A stretch of 64,000 nt of DNA from Streptomyces albus subsp. albus (GTDB taxonomy: Bacteria > Actinomycetota > Actinomycetes > Streptomycetales > Streptomycetaceae), in the NCBI RefSeq assembly GCF_000725885.1, contig NZ_JODR01000007.1, positions 124,001 to 188,000 on the forward strand. The letters are read 5' to 3'. Below the pieces are notes generated by a model. The model ran no database searches and had not been told where the DNA came from. It saw nothing but the letters and a program-made list of their open reading frames with translations. Made by a program: the position numbers and the translations under genes. Below are positions 35,902 to 46,450 of this stretch, in pieces (the first letter of the stretch is position 1; the number at the start of each line of letters is the position of its first letter).

Positions 35902-37926
35902 TCAGTGCTTCCGGTCCTTCCCGGCCGATACGGGGAGCCGCGCGGGCTTGTTCCCCGTCGGGGGGATCTGGAGGGTCTTGAGGGAGAACTTCATGACCTT
36001 CTTGTAGACGGGGCCGCAGACGTCGCTGCCGAAGTAGCTGCCCTTCTTCGGGTTCTGGACGGCGCAGTAGACGGTCACCCGGGGCTTGTCGGCGGGCGCG
36101 AAACCGGCGAAGGAGGCGGTGTAGCCGTGGTAGCGGCCCGTCTTGGGATCCACCCGGTTGGCCGTACCCGTCTTCCCGGCGACCCGGTAGCCGGGGATCT
36201 TGGCGGTGGTGCCGGTGCCCTCCATGTCGGAGACGACGGATTCCAGCATCCGGGCGAGTGTCCTGGCCGTCTTCTCGCTGACGACCCGGCGCTTGCCGGG
36301 CGGGTCGGCGGGCTGGTAGCGCCCGTCGGGCCCGGTGGTGCCGCGCACCAGGGTGGGGTCGATGCGCTCACCGCCGTTGGCGATCGTCGAGTAGATGGAG
36401 GCGGCCTGGACGGCGTTGAGGGACAGGCCCTGCCCGAAGGGGATCGTGTACTGCTGGGACGCGCTCCACTTCTCCGGCTTCTCCAGCAGGCCGTCGGTCT
36501 CGCCGGGGAAGCCCAGGCCGGTGGGGCGGCCGATGCCGAACTCGCGCAGATAGTGGTAGAGGACCTTGTTGGCCTGCTTGCGGGTGCTGCCCAGCTGTTC
36601 GGTGGCCAGGATGGTGCCGATGTTGCTCGACTTGGCCAGGACGCCGTTGAGGGTCAGGTGCCAGGTGGGGTGGTCGACGTCGTCGGCGAAGTAGCGGTCG
36701 GCGCGCTTGAGCCGGTTGGGGACGGTCACCGCCGTCCTGGGGGTCGCCCGGCCCTCCTCCAGCACGGCGGCCATCGACATGACCTTGCTGGTGGACCCCG
36801 GCTCGTAGGCGTCCTGCACCGCCGCCGCGCCGAAGGAGTCCACCTTGGCCCGGCCGATGTCGTTCGGGTCGAACCCCGGTGCGCTCGCCATGGCGAGGAG
36901 CTGCCCGGTGCGGGTGTCCTGGACGACGACGTACCCGCTGTCGGCGTGCGAGTCGCGCACCTGGTCGCCGATGGCCCGCTGGGCCGCCCACTGGATGTCC
37001 CGGTCCAGGGTCAGCTCGATGTCGGAGCCCGGCCGGGCCGCCTGTTCGCGGACGCCCGCGGTGGGGACCTGGCGGCCCCCGGACTGGGCGTAGGTGATCT
37101 TCCCGTTCTCGCCGGCCAGCTTCTTGTCGAGCATCACCTCGATGCCGGCGCCGCCCTTGCCCTCGGCGTTGACGAAGCCGAGGACGGGCGCGGCCAGCTC
37201 CTTGTTCGGGTAGACGCGCTTGGCGTGCTTCTCCTGGTAGACCCCCGCCAGCACATTGGGCCGCTCACCCTCCGGGCTGCGCGCGGCGCGGGCGGCGAGC
37301 TGCTGCTTGAGCTTCTTGATCTTGCGCCAGGTCTGCGGGGTCTGCTGGCGGGCGAGCAGCACGTAGCGGGTGTCGGGCCGGGAGAGCTTCTCGGCCAGCT
37401 CGGCACGCTCCTCGCCCAGCAGCGGGGCGAGGATGCGGGCGGCCCGCTCGGGCGCGTCCTTGATCTTCGTCTGCTCGGGCGTGAACAGATACGGGTCGGC
37501 CGTGATGTCGTAGGCGTCCACCGTGGTCGCCAGCGCCGAGCCGTCCCGCGCGGTGATGGTGCCGCGCTCGGCGGCCAGCGGGACGGTGATGTAGCGGTTG
37601 ACGGCCGCCTTGCTCGCGTAGGCGCTCGCGTCCACGGCCTGCACCTGGAGCAGCCGGACGGTGAAGACCAGCATCACCAGCGTCAGGCCGACCGCGACCA
37701 GCCGCAGCCGGGGTCTGGGGCGGGCCAGCCGCAGCGCGCCGCCCTGCGGCGGACGCTGCCCCGCACCGCGCGCCGGCCGGCCGCCCGGTGCCGGACGTCC
37801 GCCGCCGGACCTGCCCGCCGCGGAGCCGCCCGTACGGGCGGTACGGCCCGGCTGTGCGGGACGCGGCACACGGCGCGGGTCACGCCGGCCGCCGCCCTCC
37901 CCCTGTCCGCGGGAACGTTCGCTCAC
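35902..37926 (-). CDS. ftsI: Septal transpeptidase FtsI (PBP3, class B)
   Basis: A 674-residue class B penicillin-binding protein that cross-links septal peptidoglycan. A disordered Arg/Gly/Pro-rich tail covers residues 1-72, one membrane anchor about 75-95, a pedestal domain (AERGTITARDGSALA), and the transpeptidase domain. Active-site motifs are STSK (378-381), SSN (433-435) and KTG in VAGKTGTANR near 580. The GTG start shares GTGA with the ftsL stop. Confidence 0.96.
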   Translation of the reverse strand: MSERSRGQGEGGGRRDPRRVPRPAQPGRTARTGGSAAGRSGGGRPAPGGRPARGAGQRPPQGGALRLARPRPRLRLVAVGLTLVMLVFTVRLLQVQAVDASAYASKAAVNRYITVPLAAERGTITARDGSALATTVDAYDITADPYLFTPEQTKIKDAPERAARILAPLLGEERAELAEKLSRPDTRYVLLARQQTPQTWRKIKKLKQQLAARAARSPEGERPNVLAGVYQEKHAKRVYPNKELAAPVLGFVNAEGKGGAGIEVMLDKKLAGENGKITYAQSGGRQVPTAGVREQAARPGSDIELTLDRDIQWAAQRAIGDQVRDSHADSGYVVVQDTRTGQLLAMASAPGFDPNDIGRAKVDSFGAAAVQDAYEPGSTSKVMSMAAVLEEGRATPRTAVTVPNRLKRADRYFADDVDHPTWHLTLNGVLAKSSNIGTILATEQLGSTRKQANKVLYHYLREFGIGRPTGLGFPGETDGLLEKPEKWSASQQYTIPFGQGLSLNAVQAASIYSTIANGGERIDPTLVRGTTGPDGRYQPADPPGKRRVVSEKTARTLARMLESVVSDMEGTGTTAKIPGYRVAGKTGTANRVDPKTGRYHGYTASFAGFAPADKPRVTVYCAVQNPKKGSYFGSDVCGPVYKKVMKFSLKTLQIPPTGNKPARLPVSAGKDRKH

Positions 37927-38309
37927 GGGCCCACCCTCCCGCTGTCCGGTGCGCTGTCGGGGATGCCCCGCACGGTTCCGTCCGGGCGGAGGAAGACGGG
38001 GTTGCCGCTGGGGACCATGCCCAGCTCACGGGCGCGCTTCTCCAGCCTGTCGGGGGCCGAGTAGCCGTCCACCTCCTGCTGGAGCGCCTGCTGCCGGTCC
38101 GTCAGCTCCTCGGTCTCCCGCTCCAGCTTGCTCAGCTGGAACGAGCCCTTGTTGAGCGCGGCGTTCAGCAGCAGCAGGGCGAGCAGCCCGACGCCCAGCA
38201 GCAGGACGATCAGCAGCACGAAGGGGGTGCGCCGCGCCACGCGGGCGTTCCTGGCCGGGACCAGCCCGGTCAGGCGGGCGAGACGCTGCTGCGCGGACGT
38301 CGGGGTCAA
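37923..38309 (-). CDS. ftsL: Cell division protein FtsL
   Basis: A 128-residue bitopic protein: basic cytoplasmic tail, one membrane helix (about 28-50, rich in Leu), then a leucine-zipper-like coiled coil (about 55-95) and a short extracytoplasmic tail. It activates FtsW/FtsI as part of FtsQLB. The frame is open far upstream, but a TTG at 38309 fits best: GGAGG lies 4-5 bases before it, and TTGA overlaps the rsmH stop just as ATGA and GTGA do elsewhere in the cluster. No nearby ATG or GTG has comparable support. Confidence 0.87.
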   Translation of the reverse strand: MTPTSAQQRLARLTGLVPARNARVARRTPFVLLIVLLLGVGLLALLLLNAALNKGSFQLSKLERETEELTDRQQALQQEVDGYSAPDRLEKRARELGMVPSGNPVFLRPDGTVRGIPDSAPDSGRVGP

Positions 38310-39277
38310 CCCGCCTCCCGGATGCGCTGGGCGGCCCGCAGCCTGACCGGCGCGGCCCGGCGGTTCTGGGCGATCTCCTCCTCGGACGCCTGCTCCGCAC
38401 CGCGGGTCAGCAGCTTGAGCCGCGGCTGGTACTGCTCGGGCACCACGGGCAGCCCGGGCGGCGCCGTGCTGCTGGCGCCGCCCGCGAAGACCTGCTTGAC
38501 CAGCCGGTCCTCCAGCGAGTGGTAGGCCAGCACCACCATGCGCCCGCCGACGGCCAGCGCGTCCAGCGCCGCCGGGAGCGCCCGCTCCAGCACCGCCAGC
38601 TCCCCGTTGACCTCGATCCGCAGCGCCTGGAAGGTGCGCTTGGCGGGGTTGCCGCCGGTGCGTTTGGCGGCCTGCGGCAGCGCCTCGCGGATCACCTCGA
38701 CCAGCCGGGCGCTGCGGGTGAACGGTTCCTTCTCGCGCTCCCGCACCACGGCCGCCACGATGCGGCGGGCCTGCTTCTCCTCCCCGTAGGCCCGCAGGAT
38801 GCGTACGAGGTCGCCCGGCGCGTAGGTGTTGAGGACCTCGGCGGCGCTGAGCCCCTTCGTCTGGTCCATCCGCATGTCCAGCGGTGCGTCCTGCGCGTAG
38901 GCGAAGCCCCGGTCGGCCTCGTCGAGCTGGAGGGAGGAGACGCCGAGGTCGAAGAGGACGCCCTGGACCGTGGGGACGCCCAGCCGCGCCAGGACGTCGG
39001 GCAGCTCGTCGTAGACGGCGTGCACGAGGCTGGTCCGGTCGGCGTAGGGGGCCAGGCGTTCGCCCGCGAGTTCGAGTGCGGCCGGGTCCCGGTCGAGGCC
39101 GATCAGGCGGACGGCGGGGAAGGCGGACAGCAGGGCCTCGCTGTGACCGCCCATGCCCAGGGTGCAGTCCACGACGGTGGCGCCGGGTGTTTCGAGCGCG
39201 GGGGCGAGCAGGTCCAGGGTGCGCCGGAGCATGACCGGGGTGTGCAGTTCGCCGACGGGCCGCTCGTTGGTGGTCAC
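38306..39277 (-). CDS. rsmH: 16S rRNA (cytosine-1402-N4)-methyltransferase
   Basis: A 323-residue SAM-dependent methyltransferase (MraW) that modifies C1402 in the ribosomal P site. SAM-binding segments are [16 protein letters not shown] and [33 protein letters not shown] (central part LGVSSLQLD) is family-specific. GTG start at 39277. It is the first gene of the dcw operon here; no mraZ precedes it. Confidence 0.96.
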   Translation of the reverse strand: MTTNERPVGELHTPVMLRRTLDLLAPALETPGATVVDCTLGMGGHSEALLSAFPAVRLIGLDRDPAALELAGERLAPYADRTSLVHAVYDELPDVLARLGVPTVQGVLFDLGVSSLQLDEADRGFAYAQDAPLDMRMDQTKGLSAAEVLNTYAPGDLVRILRAYGEEKQARRIVAAVVREREKEPFTRSARLVEVIREALPQAAKRTGGNPAKRTFQALRIEVNGELAVLERALPAALDALAVGGRMVVLAYHSLEDRLVKQVFAGGASSTAPPGLPVVPEQYQPRLKLLTRGAEQASEEEIAQNRRAAPVRLRAAQRIREAG

Positions 39278-39705
39278 TGTGCCCTCTCAGATCTGGCGGG
39301 CACCGTGCACATGCTCCTTGGTCCCCGCCCGCTCGAAGGGGAGTGGCCCGCCCGCGCCGGTGAGCGCCGGAGGCCGGGAGCGGGAGGAGGCCGAGCCGCA
39401 CGTGCGCGCCCGCGCACGCGAGGGGATTCGGGGGTCCTGGGGGAGAGATGTCGCCTCCCACTTCGCGCCACTTTAGTCCACTCGTCCCCTCGGTCAACTA
39501 CGGGACCAGGCGCGTCCTGACCGCGGCTGACACACGATCCGCCGAAGATCGCGGCGAACGGCCAGCGGCCCGGTCCGCCCGGTGGTGCCGTACGGACGGA
39601 CGAGCTCCGGGTGACCCCTGTGGGTTACCTCACACCCTTCCGGCCGCTCCACTTCCACCCCCTCCGCGCGGGCCGGGCCGCCGGGGTGCGTCTACCGTCG
39701 TATCC
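39278..39705. promoter_or_regulatory. Divergent interval: dcw promoter and carbonic anhydrase upstream region
   Basis: A 428-base interval without a gene. On the minus strand TTGACC (39492-39497) and TAAAGT (39470-39475), 16 bases apart, form a good housekeeping-type promoter for rsmH onward, with an untranslated leader of about 185 bases. On the plus strand TACCGT at 39693-39698 ends 7 bases before the carbonic anhydrase ATG. Confidence 0.65.
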
Positions 39706-40227
39706 ATGTCCACAACAGCGCCCCGGCCCGAGTCCACCGGCTCCGTGACCGACGAGCTCGTCACCGCCAACCAGGAGTACGCGCGGAAGTTCACCGACCC
39801 CGGTATGGACGCCCGGCCGGTGCGCCGCGTCGCCGTCGTCGCCTGCATGGACGCCCGGCTCGACCTGCACGCCGCCCTCGGTCTGCGGCTGGGCGACTGC
39901 CACACCATCCGCAACGCCGGTGGCGTGATCACCGACGACACCATCCGGTCCCTCACCATCAGCCAGCGGGCCCTGGGCACCCGCTCGGTGGTGCTCATCC
40001 ACCACACCGGCTGCGGGCTGCTCGACCTGACCGAGGACTTCCGCCACGAGCTGGAGCTGGAGGTGGGGCAGCGCCCGTCCTGGGCCGTGGAGTCCTTCAA
40101 GGACATCGACCAGGACGTGCGGCAGTCCCTCGCACGCGTGCGGACCTCGCCGTTCCTGCCGCACCGGGACGATGTGCGCGGCTTCGTCTTCGACGTGACG
40201 ACGGGCCTGCTCCGCGAGGTCGGCTGA
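39706..40227 (+). CDS. Beta-carbonic anhydrase
   Basis: A 173-residue enzyme that interconverts CO2 and bicarbonate. Zinc ligands are C47, H100 and C103, in VVACMDARLD and IHHTGCGLL; the D49-R51 dyad is present. NAGGVITDD and the C-terminal GFVFDVTTGLL fit the family. ATG at 39706 has no recognisable ribosome-binding site and a -10-like TACCGT lies 7 bases upstream, so the transcript may be leaderless. Confidence 0.92.
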   Translation: MSTTAPRPESTGSVTDELVTANQEYARKFTDPGMDARPVRRVAVVACMDARLDLHAALGLRLGDCHTIRNAGGVITDDTIRSLTISQRALGTRSVVLIHHTGCGLLDLTEDFRHELELEVGQRPSWAVESFKDIDQDVRQSLARVRTSPFLPHRDDVRGFVFDVTTGLLREVG

Positions 40228-40371
40228 CCCCGCGGGATAACCCGGGAGAGTGACGGGAGGCCCCCTCGCCGTGAAGAATGAGCAACAGCGCACAATGCGG
40301 GGCCCGGTGGTGCGGACGCGCCGGCGTACGCGGCGGGCCGGTATGAACGGGGACGGGGCCGAGGAGGGCCG

Positions 40372-41414
<1,043 letters not shown>

Positions 41415-41415
<1 letters not shown>

Positions 41416-42920
41416 TGCCCGCCCAGTCCCCTCCCCCGCCTCCGCCCGGCAGACCCCCCGGCACCGCCGAGGGCCCGCAGCCCGGCCCGGCCCCGGCCCC
41501 GCACGGGCACGGTGCTCCGGCCGGGGTGTCCGGCACACCCGGCGCCCCCGGGCAGGGCGCGGGCGGCGCGCAGGGGACGCGGCGCGGATCGCTGCGCGCG
41601 GCGCTCGGCGGGCTCACCACCCGGGGGCGGTCGTTCCTGGCGGCGGGCCTCGCGGCGGTCGTCTGCGCCTACGCGCTGGGCCAGCAGGAACTGCTGCGGG
41701 TGGGCGCCCTGCTGGCGGCGCTGCCCCTGGTGTGCGTCCTGGTACTGCACCGCACCCGCTACCGGGTCGCCGCCTACCGCAGACTGTCGCCCGCGCGGGT
41801 GCCGGCCCGGAGCGAGGCACGGGTGAGGCTGCGGATCGAGAACGTCTCCCGGCTGCCCACCGGACTGCTGATGCTCCAGGACCGGGTGCCCTACGTGCTG
41901 GGCCCGCGCCCCCGCTTCATGCTGGACCGCATCGAGCCGGGCGGGCGGCGCGAGGTGTCCTACCGGGTGCGCTCCGACATGCGGGGCCGCTACCCGCTGG
42001 GGCCGCTCCAGCTCCGGCTGACCGACCCGTTCGGCATGTGCGAGCTGACCTCGTCGTTCTCCACCTACGACACCCTCACCGTGGTGCCGCCGACCGAGAC
42101 GCTCCCGGCCGGCCGGACGGCCGGGGAGACCAGCGGCCTGGGCGAGGGACGCAGCCGCGCGCCGGCGCTGGCCGGTGACGACGACGTGATCCCGCGCGGC
42201 TACCGGCACGGCGACGACCTGCGCCGCGTCCACTGGCGCTCGACGGCCCGCTACGGCGAGCTGATGGTGCGCCGCGAGGAGCAGCCGCAGCAGCCCCGCT
42301 GCACCGTGCTGCTGGACACCCGCCGCACCGCCTACCCGGGGGCCGGACCCGACTCGCCCTTCGAATGGGCGGTGGCCGGCGCCGCCTCGGTCTGCCTCCA
42401 TCTGCTGGAGCGCGGCTACTCGGTGCGGCTGCTGACCGACACAGGTGCCGCAGCGCCAGGCCCGGACGGCGGAGGTTTCTCGGCGGACCGCGCCGGCATC
42501 GCCGACACCGCGAACACCGCGGGGCTGCTGCTGGAGACGCTCGCCGTGGTCGCGCACTCCGAACGCCCGGACCTGTCCGGCGCCTGGGAGATGCTGCGCG
42601 GCGGGGCGGCGGGACGCGAGGGGCTGCTCGTCGCGTTCCTCGGCGGACTGGACGAGGAGCAGACGCTCGCCGTGGCCCGGATGCGGCAGCGCGCCGGACG
42701 GGCGGTGGCCTTCCTGGCGGCCCCCGGGCCCCCGGAAGCGGCCGGCCCCGGCGGCACCTCAGCGGGCCTGGGCTCCGGCGGCGCGGCGGACCCGGGCGCC
42801 GACGGGCCGCTGCGGGCGCTGAGCGAGGCCGGATGGACGGCGCTGCCGGGCGGCCCCGGCATCTCGGTGGCCGCGCTGTGGCAGGAGGCCGGCCGCACCG
42901 GCGGAGCCGGACGGGAGTGA
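41415..42920 (+). CDS. DUF58 domain protein
   Basis: A 501-residue protein with a Pro/Gly-rich N-terminal tail (1-60), two membrane helices (about 72-88 and 94-112), and a cytoplasmic DUF58 domain. The signature is RGYRHGDDLRRVHWRSTAR near residues 258-276, inside a von-Willebrand-A-like fold. DUF58 proteins are typically encoded with MoxR ATPases and transglutaminase-like proteins, as here, and probably form one complex with them. The client is unknown. The last 80 residues are Gly/Ala-rich and low in complexity. Confidence 0.9.
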
Positions 42921-42938
42921 CATGAGGGGGCGGGAGTG

Positions 42939-45410
42939 ATGAGCGGACGGGCACGGCTCGCGGTCTGCGCCGCGCTGGCGACCCTGGCCGCGGCCTGCGC
43001 GCTGCTGCCACTGGTGGACCCGGCCACCTGGCTGCTCCAGGCGGCGATGCTGGTCGGCATCCAGGCGGGGGTGGGCGCGGCGGCCCGCCGGGTGCCGCTG
43101 CCCGGAGCGGTCACGGTGGCGGCCCAGGCCGTCGTCTCCCTGCTGCTGCTCACACTCGTCTTCGCCCGGCAGTACGCGCCGGGCGGCTTCGTGCCCGTCC
43201 CGGGAGTCTTCGTACGGTTCGGGGAGCTGCTGCGGCAGGGCGCCGACGATGTGAGCCAGTACGCCATACCGGCGCCCGTCACCGACGGCATCCGGCTGAT
43301 GCTGGTGGGCGGTGTCCTGGTCATCGCGCTGCTGGTGGACATGCTGGCCGTCACCTTCCGCAGCGCGGCCCCCGCCGGACTGCCGCTGCTGGCGCTCTAC
43401 TCGGTGGCCGCGGGCCTGTCCGAGTCGGGCGCCCGCTGGCTGTGGTTCCTGTGCGCCGCGGGCGGCTACTTGCTGCTCCTGCTGGCGGAGGGCCGGGAGC
43501 GGCTGTCCCAGTGGGGCCGCGTCTTCACCGACAGGTCCCGGCCCGGCTCCGCCCCGTACCAGCCCGGCTCCGTCCGCGGGGCGGCCACAGTGCCCGTGCG
43601 GACCGGACGCCGTATCGGAGTGCTCGCACTGGGGCTGTCGCTGCTGGTGCCGGCGGCGCTGCCCTCGCTCGGCGGGGGGCTGCTGGAGGCGGCCCGTGAC
43701 TCGGGCGGCCAGGGCGGGAAGGGCGGCGGGACGATCTCGGCCGTCAATCCGCTGGTGGCCCTCCAGGACAGCCTCAACCAGCCGGAGAACCGCACCGCCC
43801 TGGTGTACTCGACCGACAGCGAGGAGACCCAGGACCTCTACATGCGGATCGTCGCCCTCGACAAGTTCGACGGCTCCGCGTGGAAGCCCTCGGAGCGGCG
43901 CATCGGCGAGGTGCCCGACCCGATGCCCACCCCCCGCGGGCTGGCCCCGGGCGTGCGGACCGACAAGGTGCGCAGCACCGTCAAGGCCGGCGAGTGGTAC
44001 GCGCAGGACTGGCTGCCCATGCCGTACCCGGCGAACCGGGTACGGATCGAGGGCAAGTGGCGCTTCGAGCCCGAGGGCCGCACCCTGGTCGGCTACGACG
44101 GACAGACCACCCGCGGGGTGCGCTACGACGTGGAGAGCATCCAGGTGCGGCCCACCGCCGAGCAGTTGCGGAACGCACCCGAGCCGCCCGCGGCGCTGCG
44201 CCGCGAGTACACGGCCGTACCCGACTCGCTGCCCGATGTCGTACGGGAGACCGCCCGCCGGGTCACGCGGGGCGCGGAGGACGACTACGACAGGGCGGTA
44301 CTGCTCCAGGACTGGTTCGCCGTCAAGGGCGGCTTCAGCTACGACACCCAGGTGCAGGCCGGCAGCGGCACCGCCGCGATCACCAAGTTCCTCCAGGAGA
44401 AGGAGGGCTTCTGCATCCACTTCTCCTTCGCCATGGCCTCCATGGCGCGCACCCTGGGCATCCCGGCGCGGGTCGCCGTCGGTTTCACGCCCGGCACGGC
44501 GCGGGGCGACGGCAAGATGGAGATCGGCCTCCAGGACGCGCACGCCTGGCCGGAGCTGTACTTCGAGGGCGTGGGCTGGACCCGTTTCGAGCCGACCCCG
44601 ACCCGGGGCACCACCCCCTCCTACGCCCAGCCGAACACCCCGGACTCCGACGGCGACACCGGCGAGCAGCTGCCCGACCGGGGCCAGGCCGACCGGCCCG
44701 CGCCGAGCCCGTCGGACGACGACCGGTGCACCGCACAGGAGAAGCGGTCCGACCCCGAGTGCGGACTGGCGAACCCGCTGCCCGGCTCCGGCGGCTCCGA
44801 GAAGGGATTCCCCCTCCCGGCCGCCGTGGGCATCGCCGCGGGGGCGCTGGTGCTGCTCCTGCTGCTGGTACTGCCGATGCTGCTGCGGCTGCGCAGCCGG
44901 GCCCGGCGGCTGCGGCCCGCAGCCCGGCCGGCACGTGGGGCGTCCGCCGCCGGGGAGAAACCGCCGCCGGGCCGCATGTCCCCGGCCGACGGGTCCCCGG
45001 CCGGCACGCACGACGACGAGATCGCCGCCGCCACCGCTCAGGTCCGCGACGCCTGGCAGGAGATGATCGACACGGCCTGGGACTACGGCGTGGTCCCGCA
45101 GGAGGCGGCCACCCCGCGGAACGCCGCCGCCCGGATCGCCCGGATCGGTGAACTGGGCCCGGAGGAGACGGCCGCGGCGCACCGGGTGGCGCTCGCGGTG
45201 GAGCAGGTGCTCTACGCCCCGGTACCCCGCGCCACTCCCGGACTGGCCGACGAGGTACGGCGCGTGCACGCCGGGCTGCGGGCCGCGGCGCCCCGCCGGG
45301 TACGGCTCCGCGCCCTGCTGCTGCCGCCGTCCACGGCCCGGCTGCGCTGGGCCGCCGCCGGCCGGCTGCGGGCGGTCCGGTCCCGGCTGACACCCCGCTT
45401 CGCGAAATGA
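42939..45410 (+). CDS. TgpA-like transmembrane transglutaminase
   Basis: An 823-residue membrane protein. About six helices lie in the first 240 residues. The extracytoplasmic transglutaminase-like domain has the catalytic cysteine in GFCIHFSFAM (about residue 491) and histidine in DAHAWPELYF (about 534). A disordered linker is followed by another helix (PAAVGIAAGALVLLLLLVL) and a DUF4129-like cytosolic C-terminus. It completes the MoxR-DUF58-transglutaminase operon. ATG at 42939 is chosen; GTG at 42936 immediately before it is equally possible. The natural substrate is not known. Confidence 0.9.
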   Translation: MSGRARLAVCAALATLAAACALLPLVDPATWLLQAAMLVGIQAGVGAAARRVPLPGAVTVAAQAVVSLLLLTLVFARQYAPGGFVPVPGVFVRFGELLRQGADDVSQYAIPAPVTDGIRLMLVGGVLVIALLVDMLAVTFRSAAPAGLPLLALYSVAAGLSESGARWLWFLCAAGGYLLLLLAEGRERLSQWGRVFTDRSRPGSAPYQPGSVRGAATVPVRTGRRIGVLALGLSLLVPAALPSLGGGLLEAARDSGGQGGKGGGTISAVNPLVALQDSLNQPENRTALVYSTDSEETQDLYMRIVALDKFDGSAWKPSERRIGEVPDPMPTPRGLAPGVRTDKVRSTVKAGEWYAQDWLPMPYPANRVRIEGKWRFEPEGRTLVGYDGQTTRGVRYDVESIQVRPTAEQLRNAPEPPAALRREYTAVPDSLPDVVRETARRVTRGAEDDYDRAVLLQDWFAVKGGFSYDTQVQAGSGTAAITKFLQEKEGFCIHFSFAMASMARTLGIPARVAVGFTPGTARGDGKMEIGLQDAHAWPELYFEGVGWTRFEPTPTRGTTPSYAQPNTPDSDGDTGEQLPDRGQADRPAPSPSDDDRCTAQEKRSDPECGLANPLPGSGGSEKGFPLPAAVGIAAGALVLLLLLVLPMLLRLRSRARRLRPAARPARGASAAGEKPPPGRMSPADGSPAGTHDDEIAAATAQVRDAWQEMIDTAWDYGVVPQEAATPRNAAARIARIGELGPEETAAAHRVALAVEQVLYAPVPRATPGLADEVRRVHAGLRAAAPRRVRLRALLLPPSTARLRWAAAGRLRAVRSRLTPRFAK

Positions 45411-45416
45411 GGAAAC

Positions 45417-45453
45417 GAGACAGCCCCCGGTCGTGGTGACCGGGGGCTGTCTC
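45417..45453 (+). terminator. Terminator of the MoxR-DUF58-transglutaminase operon
   Basis: A perfect 16-bp stem (45417-45432 with 45438-45453) closes a 5-base loop, 7 bases after the transglutaminase stop codon. Confidence 0.88.
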
Positions 45454-45680
45454 AAACCGGCCGGGGCCGGTGAACGCTGTTCCCTCCGCCGGGGCCCTCC
45501 CTGCGAGACCGTGAACCGGGCGCCGGTGGACTCCGGAATCCGGCGCCTTCGGTCACGGGACGGGAGGGGACGTCAGCGGAAAGTCAACGAGGAAGGGAAA
45601 GCCGTCCCGCCGTACGGCGGGAAGCGTGCCGGGCGCGACGGGTGTGACGCCACCGGGCTCGGCGGTGACTCAGCGGCGTC

Positions 45681-46079
45681 TCAGTGGTGCCCCTCGTCAC
45701 GGCGGCGCTGCCAGCGCTCCTCGATGCGGGTCATCATCGACCTGCGGGCCCGTGGCTGCTGCCGGCGGCCCGAGGCCGGACCCGGGCTGCCCGCGCCCTC
45801 GCCCTGCTTAGGCGCCTTCCGCCAGCTCGTCACGGCGAGGACGGCGCACCCCAGCATCACGAGGAAGCCGACGACGCTGATCCAGGGCTGCTGGGCGACC
45901 ATGCCGGCCATGAGGAGGGCGATACCCACCAGAAAGCCCGCCGCCGCTTGGTAGACCCGCTTGCGGGTGTACCGGCGCAGCTCACTTCCCTCGAGCGCTG
46001 TCGCGAACTTGGGATCTTCGGCGTACAGCGCTCGCTCCATCTGCTCGAGCATCCGCTGCTCGTGCTCAGAGAGCGGCAC
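45681..46079 (-). CDS. DUF3040 membrane protein
   Basis: A 132-residue protein starting MPLSEHEQRMLEQMERAL, the DUF3040 signature, followed by DPKFA. Two membrane helices (about 43-62 and 66-86) are followed by a basic, Arg/Gln-rich cytoplasmic tail. The family is restricted to actinobacteria and has no assigned function. It is convergent with the transglutaminase operon. Confidence 0.88.
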   Translation of the reverse strand: MPLSEHEQRMLEQMERALYAEDPKFATALEGSELRRYTRKRVYQAAAGFLVGIALLMAGMVAQQPWISVVGFLVMLGCAVLAVTSWRKAPKQGEGAGSPGPASGRRQQPRARRSMMTRIEERWQRRRDEGHH

Positions 46080-46450
46080 GGAGTCCTCCTACTCGTCGGT
46101 CGCGGGGGCGACCGGATGCGACCCTTCAAGGATAGGCAGGGAATCGCCCCCGTGAAACCCGCCCCTCTCCGCCAGTTCCTCCCACCACACCCGACATGCC
46201 GGACGGGGGTGGCGAAGGCGTGTTCCGTACATTCCCGCGCCCCCTTTCCGCCATGCCGGACGGTGTACCTCGATCATACGGGGCGTAGCCACGGAACGGG
46301 CCGGCGAAGAAAGGCCCCTGCCACGACGGTCCTCCCCGGCGCGCGGCGGTGGCACCCCGCCCGCGGAAACGGCCGGCGGCCCGGCGTCGCGCGCGACGGA
46401 CGGGACCGGGCCCACTGCCCCGGCGGGCGGGGACGGTGGCCCGGCGGCCG
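46080..46450. other. Gene-free interval between DUF3040 and methyltransferase genes
   Basis: A 371-base stretch between two minus-strand genes. It should hold the DUF3040 promoter. A 62-codon frame on the minus strand (46089-46277) has no clear ribosome-binding site or family features, so no gene is called. No other structure stands out. Confidence 0.4.

Noticed and set aside
46089..46277. 62-codon minus-strand frame upstream of the DUF3040 gene
   Set aside because: It has no clear ribosome-binding site, no family features and no support beyond an open frame; left as noncoding.
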